Shown here in pieces: positions 46,983-55,914 of a stretch of DNA of 64,000 nucleotides. The notes beneath the pieces are model-generated. The model was not told the DNA's origin, did no database searches, and worked only from the letters and a program-made list of their open reading frames with translations. Numbering within the stretch: the stretch's first letter is position 1; each line of letters starts with the position of its first letter. Source of the stretch: JAVJSU01 sp040219275 (GTDB lineage: Bacteria; Chloroflexota; Anaerolineae; Aggregatilineales; Phototrophicaceae); assembly GCA_040219275.1 (NCBI GenBank), contig JAVJSU010000058.1, forward strand, positions 87,221 to 151,220. Reading direction: 5' to 3'. The position numbers and the translations under genes were made by a program.

Positions 46983-48488
46983 ATGATTGATTTGAGTAGG
47001 TATGAAGTCTGGTTTTTGACAGGCAGTCAACACCTTTACGGACCTGAAACACTTGAACAGGTGAATAACCACTCCCGCGAGATTGCAGGTGCGCTGAATG
47101 ATGCCTCTGCGATCCCAACTAAAGTGATCTTTAAACCTGTGCTTACAACACCTGAAGAGATTGTCGCAATAATGCGAGAAGCGAACAACGCACCGAATTG
47201 CGTCGGGGTCATCGCCTGGATGCACACCTTCTCCCCTGCCAAAAACTGGATTTCTGGCTTAAGTGTACTCAACAAACCACTTGCACACTTACACACGCAA
47301 TATAACCGCGATATACCGTGGGCAGAGATTGACATGGATTTCATGAATCTCAATCAAGCCGCACATGGGGATCGTGAATTTGGCTTTATGGTCAGTCGCT
47401 TACGGATGAATCGAAAAGTCGTTGTTGGGCATTGGGCAGATCCTGAAGTGCAGGAACGACTTGGCGTGTGGTCACGCGCCGCCTGTGCATGGGCGGATTC
47501 ACACGATATGCGTGTCACGCGTTTTGGCGACAATATGCGCTCGGTTGCAGTCACAGAAGGCGATAAAGTTGAAGCACAAATCCGACTGGGCTATCAAGTA
47601 TCGGGTTATGGTGTTGGCGATCTTGTTGAGTATATTAACGCTGTAACCGACGCAGACGTGAACGCATTGCTACAGGAATACGAAGCCAGCTACACGATGT
47701 CCGACGATCTGCGCTCCGGTGGATCACGTCACGGTGCGATTGTCGAAGCAGGTCGCATCGAACTTGGTTTACGCACTTTTCTCACTGAAGGCAACTTCAA
47801 GGCATTCACGACGACTTTTGAGAATCTGCATGGGATGGTGCAACTACCGGGACTTGCTCCACAACGCTTAATGGCGGATGGGTATGGTTTCGCTGGGGAA
47901 GGTGACTGGAAAACCGCGGCATTGGTCCGTGCGATGAAGGTGATGGCAAGCGGATTAAACGGCGGCACATCGTTTATGGAAGATTACACCTATCACCTTA
48001 ACCCGTCTGGGATGAGGGTGCTAGGCGCTCACATGTTGGAAATTTGCCCTTCAATTGCGGACGGTAAACCAAGTTTAGAAGTTCACCCGCTCGGAATCGG
48101 TGGCAAAGCAGACCCTGCGCGCCTTGTTTTTGAAACGCCTGCTGGTGCAGGTATCAACGCATCACTGGTCGATATGGGTAACCGCTTCCGTATGATTGTC
48201 AATAATGTCGATGTCGTAGATGCAGAATACGATATGCCGAAACTGCCTGTCGCGCGTGCCTTATGGATCCCACAATCGGATTTGAAACTGGGAACAGCCG
48301 CGTGGATTTATGCAGGTGGCGCGCACCACACAGGATTTAGTCAGGCACTGACATGGGAACATGTAGCGGATTACGCGGACATTGCGGGAATTGAATTTGT
48401 ACGAATTGACAACGACACCACAATTTATAACTTCAAAAACGAGCTTCGCTGGAATGAAGTCTATTACATGATCGCTAAAGCACTTTGA
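46983..48488 (+). CDS. araA: L-arabinose isomerase
   Basis: The 501-residue protein matches AraA length and pattern: YEVWFLTGSQHLYGPETLEQV at the start, NAPNCVGVIAWMHTFSPAK near residue 80, GEGDWKTAALVR near residue 305 and MEDYTYHLNP near residue 330. It converts L-arabinose to L-ribulose, and many AraA enzymes also convert D-galactose to D-tagatose. ATG 46983 has AAAGG upstream; ATG 46962 has none. No araB or araD lies in the window, so the next steps are encoded elsewhere or the galactose reaction is used. Confidence 0.96.
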   Translation: MIDLSRYEVWFLTGSQHLYGPETLEQVNNHSREIAGALNDASAIPTKVIFKPVLTTPEEIVAIMREANNAPNCVGVIAWMHTFSPAKNWISGLSVLNKPLAHLHTQYNRDIPWAEIDMDFMNLNQAAHGDREFGFMVSRLRMNRKVVVGHWADPEVQERLGVWSRAACAWADSHDMRVTRFGDNMRSVAVTEGDKVEAQIRLGYQVSGYGVGDLVEYINAVTDADVNALLQEYEASYTMSDDLRSGGSRHGAIVEAGRIELGLRTFLTEGNFKAFTTTFENLHGMVQLPGLAPQRLMADGYGFAGEGDWKTAALVRAMKVMASGLNGGTSFMEDYTYHLNPSGMRVLGAHMLEICPSIADGKPSLEVHPLGIGGKADPARLVFETPAGAGINASLVDMGNRFRMIVNNVDVVDAEYDMPKLPVARALWIPQSDLKLGTAAWIYAGGAHHTGFSQALTWEHVADYADIAGIEFVRIDNDTTIYNFKNELRWNEVYYMIAKAL

Positions 48489-48570
48489 GCAACTTGTTGC
48501 ATCGTAAGCACAAGTATTACTTCTTCAAGTATAACGGATGATCATGAGATGCCTTTTATGCATTGGTCGA

Positions 48571-49371
48571 TTAACGCAATTTAGCGCGGTATTGTCTCGG
48601 TGTCATACCGCACAAGCGCTTGAATGAACCAAAGAAATGGCTCAATGTTAAAAAGCCCGATTCTTCGGCGACTCTTGAGACAAGAAAATCTGTTGTGATA
48701 AGAAGTTGTTGAGCGTATGCAATACGTTGCTGTGTCAAATAGTCAATTAATGTAGTCCCAAATAGCTCTTTAAAAATTGTCATTACATAATTTGGATGCA
48801 ACCCAACTTGCCTCGCTATATCATTAACTGTTAATTGCTCCTGAAAATTTTCAATGATATATCGTGCCATAACATTCACCCGATGATCTATACTGCGCTC
48901 AAAACGTAGGGATTCTTCTGCCACATCAGCGTGTTGTCCAATATCAAGTGCTATACGATGCAGTAATGCTTGTATCTCCATGAGGGCTATAGTACGTCGT
49001 TTAAACACGATATCTTTAGCCCATTGTTGGAAAAACTGATCGGTATACATAGAGCGACTCTTAAATAATGTGCCAGATAGTAACCCTTTTAGAAATGTCT
49101 GTGGTAATTCCCATTGCAAGACATATTCCAGAGGCAACGTTCCCCAATAAATGTGCGTATCTGGTGGACAGTAAATCGCTTGATGTGGAATAGCCGCCCA
49201 AAATGCGGCAATTTCTCCCTCTTGCACCGTAATTTGATATCCGCCTATCAGATATGTTAGATAGCCTTTTTTGAGAAAGTTGAGTTCAATTTCATTATGC
49301 CGATGCCGTGTATGATTAATTTCATCAATCACGCCATTCCAGACAGCGAATCCAAATGTACTTATCGCCAT
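48571..49371 (-). CDS. AraC family transcriptional regulator
   Basis: The 266-residue protein has an N-terminal cupin-like sensor and a C-terminal double helix-turn-helix: LTVNDIARQVGLHPNYV and VSRVAEESGFLTLSHFFGSF, ending CGMTPRQYRAKLR. Such proteins activate sugar genes when a sugar binds the cupin. It is convergent with araA and divergent from the PhyH-type gene, which makes the latter its likeliest target. Confidence 0.92.
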   Translation of the reverse strand: MAISTFGFAVWNGVIDEINHTRHRHNEIELNFLKKGYLTYLIGGYQITVQEGEIAAFWAAIPHQAIYCPPDTHIYWGTLPLEYVLQWELPQTFLKGLLSGTLFKSRSMYTDQFFQQWAKDIVFKRRTIALMEIQALLHRIALDIGQHADVAEESLRFERSIDHRVNVMARYIIENFQEQLTVNDIARQVGLHPNYVMTIFKELFGTTLIDYLTQQRIAYAQQLLITTDFLVSRVAEESGFLTLSHFFGSFKRLCGMTPRQYRAKLR

Positions 49372-49481
49372 GTCGATAACCTTACCTTAGGATAGTGGAA
49401 TTTTTACTCAGTATTATGGATGTTTATTCACTATTGCTAATTTACACTAATTCGTAGGATAAGTCTTTAAGGAGAACATAA

Positions 49482-50450
49482 ATGCTTGACTACGATTCAC
49501 ACCAATATGATAACGTTTTATATCCGACAGAACGCACTGCTTATCACCTCACACCGGATCAGGTCGAATTTTATGATACAAACGGTTACCTGATACTCCG
49601 CAACTGGATCCCGCAAGACTTGTTGCAACGTCTTCGTATTGCTGCTGATGATTGGATTCAACAAGGACAGTCGTTTCAGGGTCAATTAAATACTGAAGAC
49701 CCCGATTATGACGATTTCCGCTTTGTAGATCGTCCTCATGGTCGCGTTATGTTCCGTGTGAATTATTTACACAACAAGCAACAATCCGCCTCGTTGGAAT
49801 TGTTGGGCAGTCCACAAATGTTAGCCGTTGCTGAAAGTCTATGTGGTATAAATTTTGTACCAACCTATGAATCAATGGTTTTTAAGCAAGAAAATGATGG
49901 CGCACCTATCATTTGGCATCAAGATGCAGTTCATCCACGCAACTACCGTATTTTCAATTATGACGTGTATCTTGATAATTCAGTCGCCGATAATGGCGCT
50001 TTACGCGTGTTGCCTAAAACACAAACCCACAAACAAGACTTTTGCAAGATCGAAGAAAAATACGGGTGGCAGCCGCCGAATGTTGTTGTGGTTGAAATGC
50101 AAGCAGGAGATGTTTTGCTACATGATGTAATGGTTGCGCACGGTTCACCAGAAGTTGAGGGTAAGAGTTTGCGCCGCACGCTGTACTACGAATTCAGATC
50201 TGCAGAACAAATCTTAGAAGAAGGTCCTTGGGATCCGATATGGGTAGACCGTCGTTTACGTTTGCTTCCGATTAGTCTTGATGCTCATAAAAAAGCATTT
50301 CCAAATAAATCTCAATTTGAGTGGAATATTCACGACCAATATCAGCCAGATTTCAGCCATAATCGAGAAGAAGAACTGCGAATCGTTCACCTTGTTCATA
50401 CGTCTCCAGCATTCTGTAGTGCAGGAGATGTTCCCAAAAAGTCTGAATAA
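49482..50450 (+). CDS. Phytanoyl-CoA dioxygenase (PhyH) family protein
   Basis: The 322-residue protein has the Fe(II) ligands in WHQDAVHP near residue 145 (His-x-Asp) and a distal His in VMVAHGSPEVEG near residue 220, followed by the RRTLYYEF arginine that binds 2-oxoglutarate. Such enzymes hydroxylate or oxidatively cleave small molecules with O2 and 2-oxoglutarate. The substrate is unknown; divergence from an AraC regulator suggests sugar-linked induction. ATG 49482 follows AAGGAGA well. Confidence 0.9.
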   Translation: MLDYDSHQYDNVLYPTERTAYHLTPDQVEFYDTNGYLILRNWIPQDLLQRLRIAADDWIQQGQSFQGQLNTEDPDYDDFRFVDRPHGRVMFRVNYLHNKQQSASLELLGSPQMLAVAESLCGINFVPTYESMVFKQENDGAPIIWHQDAVHPRNYRIFNYDVYLDNSVADNGALRVLPKTQTHKQDFCKIEEKYGWQPPNVVVVEMQAGDVLLHDVMVAHGSPEVEGKSLRRTLYYEFRSAEQILEEGPWDPIWVDRRLRLLPISLDAHKKAFPNKSQFEWNIHDQYQPDFSHNREEELRIVHLVHTSPAFCSAGDVPKKSE

Positions 50451-50461
50451 ATGCTTTAGAC

Positions 50462-50488
50462 CGGGAAACTCTTGCGGGTTTCCCGTTT
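50462..50488 (+). terminator. Rho-independent terminator of the PhyH-type gene
   Basis: CGGGAAAC (50462) and GTTTCCCG (50478) form a perfect 8-bp stem with an eight-base loop and a short T-tail, 11 bases after the stop codon. Confidence 0.75.
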
Positions 50489-50562
50489 CAGCCATTATGG
50501 CACACAGGGGTATGCAGTTGCTCATGTTAAGTTATGAGATCATAAGCTAACTTTCTTTATCT

Positions 50563-50690
50563 ATTCCCACAATTCCCACTGTTCCCACACACAAAATAAT
50601 ACTTTTGACGCAATAATGAATACCCCATAAAAATTTAAGATTTTCCTAAAAGTGATGTTGTCGATGTGGGAATGTGGGAACAGTGGGAAC
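50563..50690. repeat. TTCCCAC repeat cluster as an inverted pair
   Basis: Three TTCCCAC units lie at 50564-50588 and three GTGGGAA units at 50666-50689. TTCCCACTGTTCCCACA and its exact complement form a 17-bp inverted repeat 83 bases apart. It lies on the 3' side of the gene fragment at 50735. The repeats could be replication iterons of a lost element. Confidence 0.65.
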
Positions 50691-50694
50691 ACCC

Positions 50695-50727
50695 GCAAAA
50701 AATAAAGACGGGCTATAGTTGCCCGTC
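50695..50727 (-). terminator. Rho-independent terminator after the gene fragment
   Basis: On the minus strand GACGGGC and GCCCGTC pair around a seven-base loop and are followed by TTTATTTTTT. It lies eight bases after the fragment stop at 50735, so it is its original terminator. Confidence 0.85.
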
Positions 50728-50734
50728 CCATCAC

Positions 50735-50956
50735 TCAGTCTGGCTGGTCAAAGAGATCGTTTCGTAATCTCCATAAGCGCACATACGCTCCCCGGATGCG
50801 TGCTTTCATCGTCAAATGGCGGCTTTCTGGATAGGTTAAGGGACACATTCCGGATACAGGAACGAAGGGTGACAAGAGCGGTAACAGCGCAAACGCGATG
50901 CAGGTCGGCGCACTCTTAGGCGGAAAACCAGCACCAATGCCTGCGCCAGTTCCCAT
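50735..50956 (-). pseudogene. C-terminal fragment of a mobile-element replication-type protein
   Basis: Only the end, ESRHLTMKARIRGAYVRLW followed by RLRNDLFDQPD and a stop, looks like protein. It aligns with SHLTMQIRVNGRRVRVW and RLKADLF of the fragment at 63618-64000. Upstream the frame becomes random and no start is supported. Both appear to be tails of the same phage- or plasmid-type protein. The fragment keeps its terminator but nothing else. Confidence 0.6.
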
Positions 50957-51027
50957 CTTTGACTGATCTCGTTGTTTGATTTTGCGCTTGCCTCGCTGTA
51001 ATTGAATCGCAAATCAATTCTCTCAAC

Positions 51028-52395
51028 TTACGTCGTAGAATTCGTTTGTGAGATCAAATTCTTATACCAATGGAAACTTGATTTGGGAATTCGATGCTGA
51101 TTGTTTTGATAATCAACATAGACCAGTCCAAAGCGTATTGTAAGCCCCATCGCCCATTCAAAATTGTCCATAAATGTCCAGACAAAGTATCCTTTTACAG
51201 GAACATTCTGTTCAACTGCTGAACCAATGGCTCGAATGTGTTTTTGGATATAGTCAATCCGATCTGAATCATGTACCTGCCCATCTTCGACGACATCTGT
51301 TGATGCCGCGCCGTTTTCGGTGATATAAATAGCGGGCGGCGCATAGTCTTTTTGAACCCGAATTAAAAGTTCTGTTAAGGCATCGGGTACAATGGGCCAG
51401 CCTAACTCCGTTGACTCATATCCGGCGGCGGTTAACGCCTCTTTGTTACCGGTTAATGCCTCAAAACCAAATGTAGAATCTGGTTTTGATATGACATAAT
51501 CCGGGCAGTAGGCATTGATTCCAAGAAAATCTATTGGCGTGGCGATACGCTCTAAATCAACTGCTAACATTATCGGCGCGGAACTTCCGTACCAGTCGAG
51601 CATATCAGCGGGATAGCCCTTGCCAAACAGTGGATCAGCAAACCACCGATTATGATAGCCATCGCATCGTTGTGCGGCGATCTGGTCAGCTTCTGAATCG
51701 CTTAATGGATACGCCAATCCAAGACTTAAGGCGATGCCGACCTGCGCGTCCGGTTGATTTGCACGAATCACATCAACGGCGGAGCCATGTGCAACCAAGG
51801 CATGGTGGGTAGCTTGTAAAGCGTCCTTCAGACTTGTGCGTCCCGGGGCATGTCGTCCTTTATAGTATCCGCTAAAGCAAAACACAGACGGCTCGTTCAG
51901 CGTCATCCAATGTTTGACGCGATCTCCAAAATGACGGGTCACAACATCAGTATAGTTTAAAAAAGCATCCACGATTTTCCGATTTGTCCAGCCACCTTTA
52001 TCTTCTAAGAGTTGTGGCAAATCCCAATGATACAGGGTGGCGAATGGTGTGATATTTCTTTCAAGCAGAGCATCAATGATCTGGCTATAAAAATCAATGC
52101 CTTTTTGATTGATCGCTCCTGTGCCTTCCGGTAGAATGCGCGTCCATGAAATTGAAAAACGATAGGCATTAACACCAAGTTCTGCCAATAAATCAATATC
52201 TTCCTGCCAGTGATGAAAATGGTCTGATGCAACATCACCGGTATCCCCATTTTTGATCTTGCCGGGCAAACGTGAAAATGTGTCCCATATAGATACACCT
52301 CGTCCGCCTTCAGCAACGCCACCTTCTACCTGATATGCCGCTGTCGCAGTTCCCCATTGGAAATTCTGCGGGAAATTCTTGATTAATTCATCCAT
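51028..52395 (-). CDS. GH1 beta-glucosidase/beta-galactosidase family enzyme
   Basis: The 455-residue protein starts NFQWGTATAAYQVEGG, has the acid/base Glu in TLNEPSVFCF near residue 167 and the nucleophile in YITENGAAS near residue 358, and ends with the WTFMDNFEWAMG aglycone region. Length is standard. Without a signal peptide it acts on imported oligosaccharides. It is the last gene of locus 3, after the propeller gene. GH1 enzymes include glucosidases, galactosidases and fucosidases; specificity is unresolved. Confidence 0.95.
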   Translation of the reverse strand: MDELIKNFPQNFQWGTATAAYQVEGGVAEGGRGVSIWDTFSRLPGKIKNGDTGDVASDHFHHWQEDIDLLAELGVNAYRFSISWTRILPEGTGAINQKGIDFYSQIIDALLERNITPFATLYHWDLPQLLEDKGGWTNRKIVDAFLNYTDVVTRHFGDRVKHWMTLNEPSVFCFSGYYKGRHAPGRTSLKDALQATHHALVAHGSAVDVIRANQPDAQVGIALSLGLAYPLSDSEADQIAAQRCDGYHNRWFADPLFGKGYPADMLDWYGSSAPIMLAVDLERIATPIDFLGINAYCPDYVISKPDSTFGFEALTGNKEALTAAGYESTELGWPIVPDALTELLIRVQKDYAPPAIYITENGAASTDVVEDGQVHDSDRIDYIQKHIRAIGSAVEQNVPVKGYFVWTFMDNFEWAMGLTIRFGLVYVDYQNNQHRIPKSSFHWYKNLISQTNSTT

Positions 52396-52490
52396 ACTCT
52401 CGTCACCTTTACATTAAGGAGTATCACGAAACTATAATTAGATTCACGGAGACATCACTGTACTTTTGAGTTCATAAACGGCTTTATTTC

Positions 52491-53579
52491 CTATTTTAAG
52501 AAGCCATCATGTTCTGCTTGACGTAGAAAAAGTCGCTCTTGCCCATAGGGTCCGGTGTTATAAAGTAGATACATATTGCCATCCGGTGTAATAAATCCAT
52601 GATGCCGCCAGATATTGACCCCCTCACCATGTTTACGGGCTTCTGAGGGTATATCCTCAATCCATTCAATGGGTTGTTCATCCGGAAGCCAGCCAGAAAT
52701 TGGGAATGCTTCAGGAGTATAGGCCCATCCACCGAGGCTTGGAGCCGGTTCGCGCATATCTGGCTCGTCAATGATGGACTCTGGCGGTGTGGGACTGCCG
52801 TTAAGTAATCCATACCATCCGCCTTTCTCAGCTGGAAAAATCTGGATGCCACCGACCCAGCCTGCCAGCCAATGGGCAGGATTTTCATGTGGTGCAATAA
52901 TTTTGCCGAGTTTGCGTGCTTTGGGTTCGTTCGGTTTCATCACCGCCGCCGCACTACTTGATCCAAAAGGAGAATGAGGTTGGTCAGCTTGCGGTTGAGA
53001 AGGATAACCTTTATAGAAAAGTAGAATTTCGCCACGATCTGCAAACCAGTACGCCGTCACTGTGTCATTGTGATAACTATCAAATTCGCTTTGGATACCA
53101 AGTTCAATCACCGGAGATGGATGAACATGCCACGCACCACTCAGGGATTGTGAGGTGGCGACCTGGATGCGCTTGGTTGAACCATGCCAGACTGCCGCAA
53201 ATAGCCAGAATTTATTGTCGACTTTCGCTGGCATATTTGGACGAAACGGATCCATCAGAATCCACGGCTTATGGGCATCACCGAGTAACGCCTCAGGATT
53301 TTCGTAGATAACTAGACCTAATTTCTCCCAATTATTCGGTATGCTTTCATCGGCGACTGCAATGGCATGTGCATTTGCATTAACCTCTTTACCGTTGGCG
53401 TGGCGCTGTGCAAAGTAAAACATACGGTAGCAAGCATATTCAGCATCCCACACAATACAGGGATCTCCCGTTACACTAGAATCAAAACTACTAGATTCAC
53501 CCCGCTCCAGTGCTATGCCGAGGCGTTTCCACCGGTTGGGATGATGTTGTAGCGAATAGGTTGTTGGTAAGATTGTCAT
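52491..53579 (-). CDS. Five-bladed beta-propeller glycosidase-like protein (GH43/GH117/GH130-type fold)
   Basis: The 362-residue protein shows propeller blades with conserved acidic points: DPCIVWDAEYACYRMFY, HKPWILMDPFRPNM, DSYHNDTVTAYWF and YLLYNTGPYGQERLF. The pattern fits GH43/GH117/GH130-like enzymes, but I cannot place it in a family. No signal peptide. Lying between sulfatase and GH1 genes it probably removes a terminal sugar from the imported oligosaccharide. ATG 53579 is preferred over a TTG two codons earlier. Confidence 0.7.
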   Translation of the reverse strand: MTILPTTYSLQHHPNRWKRLGIALERGESSSFDSSVTGDPCIVWDAEYACYRMFYFAQRHANGKEVNANAHAIAVADESIPNNWEKLGLVIYENPEALLGDAHKPWILMDPFRPNMPAKVDNKFWLFAAVWHGSTKRIQVATSQSLSGAWHVHPSPVIELGIQSEFDSYHNDTVTAYWFADRGEILLFYKGYPSQPQADQPHSPFGSSSAAAVMKPNEPKARKLGKIIAPHENPAHWLAGWVGGIQIFPAEKGGWYGLLNGSPTPPESIIDEPDMREPAPSLGGWAYTPEAFPISGWLPDEQPIEWIEDIPSEARKHGEGVNIWRHHGFITPDGNMYLLYNTGPYGQERLFLRQAEHDGFLK

Positions 53580-53611
53580 ACGCAATACTCACTTGTTGAA
53601 AAGTAAATTCG

Positions 53612-55027
53612 TCATTCATCGAGTTGTCTGGTCGCGGAACGGACAACGCAACCATCTTCAAGCCAGTGCGCCTCATACCATTCCGGTAGGTGCATCTCAT
53701 CGTTTAATTTTGTGGCGCTTCCTTCAAGCAAGGTTCGATAATGGAGAAGCGCGGCTTGATGTTCCTGCTCGTTTACAAGATTATTCATCTCTTGCGGATC
53801 ATCTTTGTGATTGAATAGAAACTCTTTGCCATTGCGTAGTAATCGGGCATAAAGAAAATCACCATCCCGGATGCCGCGCCATTCCTCATGATGATTGAGT
53901 TTCTGGCATTGCAACATCTGCATAAAGGCAAACTGAGGAATATCCTCACCCCCTATCTCGCCCCTGATGAAAGGCGCGTAATTAAAGCCTTCCATACCTA
54001 TAGGCACAGATAAATTGAGGAGATCAATCAGCGTGGGTGCTATATCCGGCGTGTTCATAAAAACGTCAGTTAACGTGTCGCTCTTGATATGATCCGTCCA
54101 GCGCAACAAAAAGGGTACACGGATGGACTCTTCATAAAAGATGCGTTTATTACCCCGACCATGTGCGCCCAGCATTTCGCCGTGATCGCTGGTAAAGACA
54201 AAAATCGTATTCTCACTAAGTTGGTGCTCATCCAGATAAGCCAATAATCGCCCGACATTATCGTCCACGTTTGAGATCATCGCATAATACGCACAGCACT
54301 GTTCATGATGCGGCGCGATGATATGGTCGTATTGCCATTGGCGATCAAATGCCGGTGTAAATTGCTCGAAGAGTTCATCGGTGGCATAGAGTAAATCCGA
54401 GAAATCCATTTGCTCGAAGTTTGCATAATGGTCGGGTGGCGCATTATCCCGCATGAGCGGCGGATGGGGAACATCGGTGGACAGGAACAGTGCGAATGGG
54501 CGTGTTTTATCACGTTGTTCCAGATAATGAAGCCCCATTGTGGTGAGATAGTCTGATTGAAAGCCATCCATAACTTCGCGTGCATCGCTATCACGATAAT
54601 AAAAACTACTGTAGTAATCATCGTTCCACGCATAGGATGCCCAAAAATCATCGAATCCTAGACGGTACTTACCCGGAGGAATGTACTGCTCATCTGATTC
54701 GCGTCCATATAGATGCCACTTTCCGATATATGCCGTCTGGTATCCTGCTTGCGTCAAGATGTGACCTATCGCATCTGGATCGGGCATACAACGTATATCA
54801 TTGCGAAAAAAACCGGTGCTTGTTGGATATTTACCCGTAAACAAACAGGCACGGGTTGGACCGCAAACAGGCGAGACCGTCACAGCATTTTCAAAATTTA
54901 TGCCTTCGGTTGCGAGTCTGTCTATGTTGGGTGTTCTTGCCCTTGTTTCGCCACTATAACCACACGCCTGATATCGCAATTGGTCGGCAATCACGAATAC
55001 CAGATTAGGGTGTTCCTGTTGAGGCAT
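53612..55027 (-). CDS. Sulfatase (formylglycine-dependent, family S1)
   Basis: The 471-residue protein starts NLVFVIADQLRYQACGYSG with the first metal-binding Asp. The modification motif is CGPTRACLFTG near residue 60, where the Cys becomes formylglycine. FTSDHGEMLG near residue 280 supplies further metal ligands. It hydrolyses sulfate esters. No signal peptide is present, so desulfation should occur in the cytoplasm after import, unlike most polysaccharide sulfatases. Maturation needs an anSME or FGE enzyme, absent from the window. It lies seven bases after the permease gene. Confidence 0.95.
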   Translation of the reverse strand: MPQQEHPNLVFVIADQLRYQACGYSGETRARTPNIDRLATEGINFENAVTVSPVCGPTRACLFTGKYPTSTGFFRNDIRCMPDPDAIGHILTQAGYQTAYIGKWHLYGRESDEQYIPPGKYRLGFDDFWASYAWNDDYYSSFYYRDSDAREVMDGFQSDYLTTMGLHYLEQRDKTRPFALFLSTDVPHPPLMRDNAPPDHYANFEQMDFSDLLYATDELFEQFTPAFDRQWQYDHIIAPHHEQCCAYYAMISNVDDNVGRLLAYLDEHQLSENTIFVFTSDHGEMLGAHGRGNKRIFYEESIRVPFLLRWTDHIKSDTLTDVFMNTPDIAPTLIDLLNLSVPIGMEGFNYAPFIRGEIGGEDIPQFAFMQMLQCQKLNHHEEWRGIRDGDFLYARLLRNGKEFLFNHKDDPQEMNNLVNEQEHQAALLHYRTLLEGSATKLNDEMHLPEWYEAHWLEDGCVVRSATRQLDE

Positions 55028-55034
55028 CGCTTAG

Positions 55035-55913
55035 CTACTCCTTGACCGCGCCGACTGTCATGCTGGACATAAACTGATTCTGGTAACGAATAAATACCAG
55101 CATAATCGGAATCGTTGCCAGTGTATTGCCAGCCATAATCGTTCCCCATACTTTTTGAAAACCGGTTTCATCGGTCAGGCGAGGGAGCACAATCATGATG
55201 GGTTGGATCTCTTGCTTTAGGATGACAATAGAGGGCCACAAATAATCATTCCAGCTTGCCATAAATTGTAAAATGGCAAACGCCCCTAAGATCGGCGCAC
55301 AAACAGGTACCATTATGCGCCAGAAAATCGTCCAGTAATTTGCGCCGTCTATCCGTGCCGATTCGATCAAGGCATCCGGTATGGATAACATATATTGCCG
55401 GATCAAAAACAAACCAATGATTGGTGTGAGTTTTGGTAAGATGAGGGCAGGAATTGAATTGAGCAGATTAAGTTCAGCAAACAGTAAATAGCGTCCGGGA
55501 ATATTAAGTTCCATCGGCACCATCATGGTTGCTAATAGAGCGGCAAATATTAGATTTCTGCCAAAAAACTTGAATTTTGCAAAGCTAAAAGCCGCCAATG
55601 CGCTCAAGAAAACACTGCCTAACGTAGTAACTATGGCGACGATCATCGAAACAAGATAATTACGCCAGAGTCCGGTATGCGAGCTAAAAATTTCTTCATA
55701 GCTTGATAGCGTCCACTCATTCGGTAGTCCGGCGGGGTTGATGAAGATTTCTTGATTGGATTTGAAAGAATTAAGCACCATAATCACCATCGGATACATG
55801 GAGATGATGCAAAATAGCGTCAGGATTAGATAGATCGTCACCTGAGCAATTCGTCGTTTTGTAGAATAGGAGAGTAAAGGTTGTTTAAGGTTGCTTTCCA
55901 TCGTTATCGCCAT
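55035..55913 (-). CDS. Carbohydrate ABC transporter permease (MalG-type)
   Basis: The 292-residue protein has six helices and the loop ALIESARIDGANYWTIFWRI near residue 190. It follows its partner permease after one base. It forms the importer of locus 3 with the two genes upstream. Confidence 0.93.
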   Translation of the reverse strand: MAITMESNLKQPLLSYSTKRRIAQVTIYLILTLFCIISMYPMVIMVLNSFKSNQEIFINPAGLPNEWTLSSYEEIFSSHTGLWRNYLVSMIVAIVTTLGSVFLSALAAFSFAKFKFFGRNLIFAALLATMMVPMELNIPGRYLLFAELNLLNSIPALILPKLTPIIGLFLIRQYMLSIPDALIESARIDGANYWTIFWRIMVPVCAPILGAFAILQFMASWNDYLWPSIVILKQEIQPIMIVLPRLTDETGFQKVWGTIMAGNTLATIPIMLVFIRYQNQFMSSMTVGAVKE

Positions 55914-55914
55914 C

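Noticed and set aside
50278..50550. Plus-strand frame of 90 codons over the end of the PhyH-type gene
   Set aside because: It runs through the PhyH terminator and overlaps the real gene in another frame.
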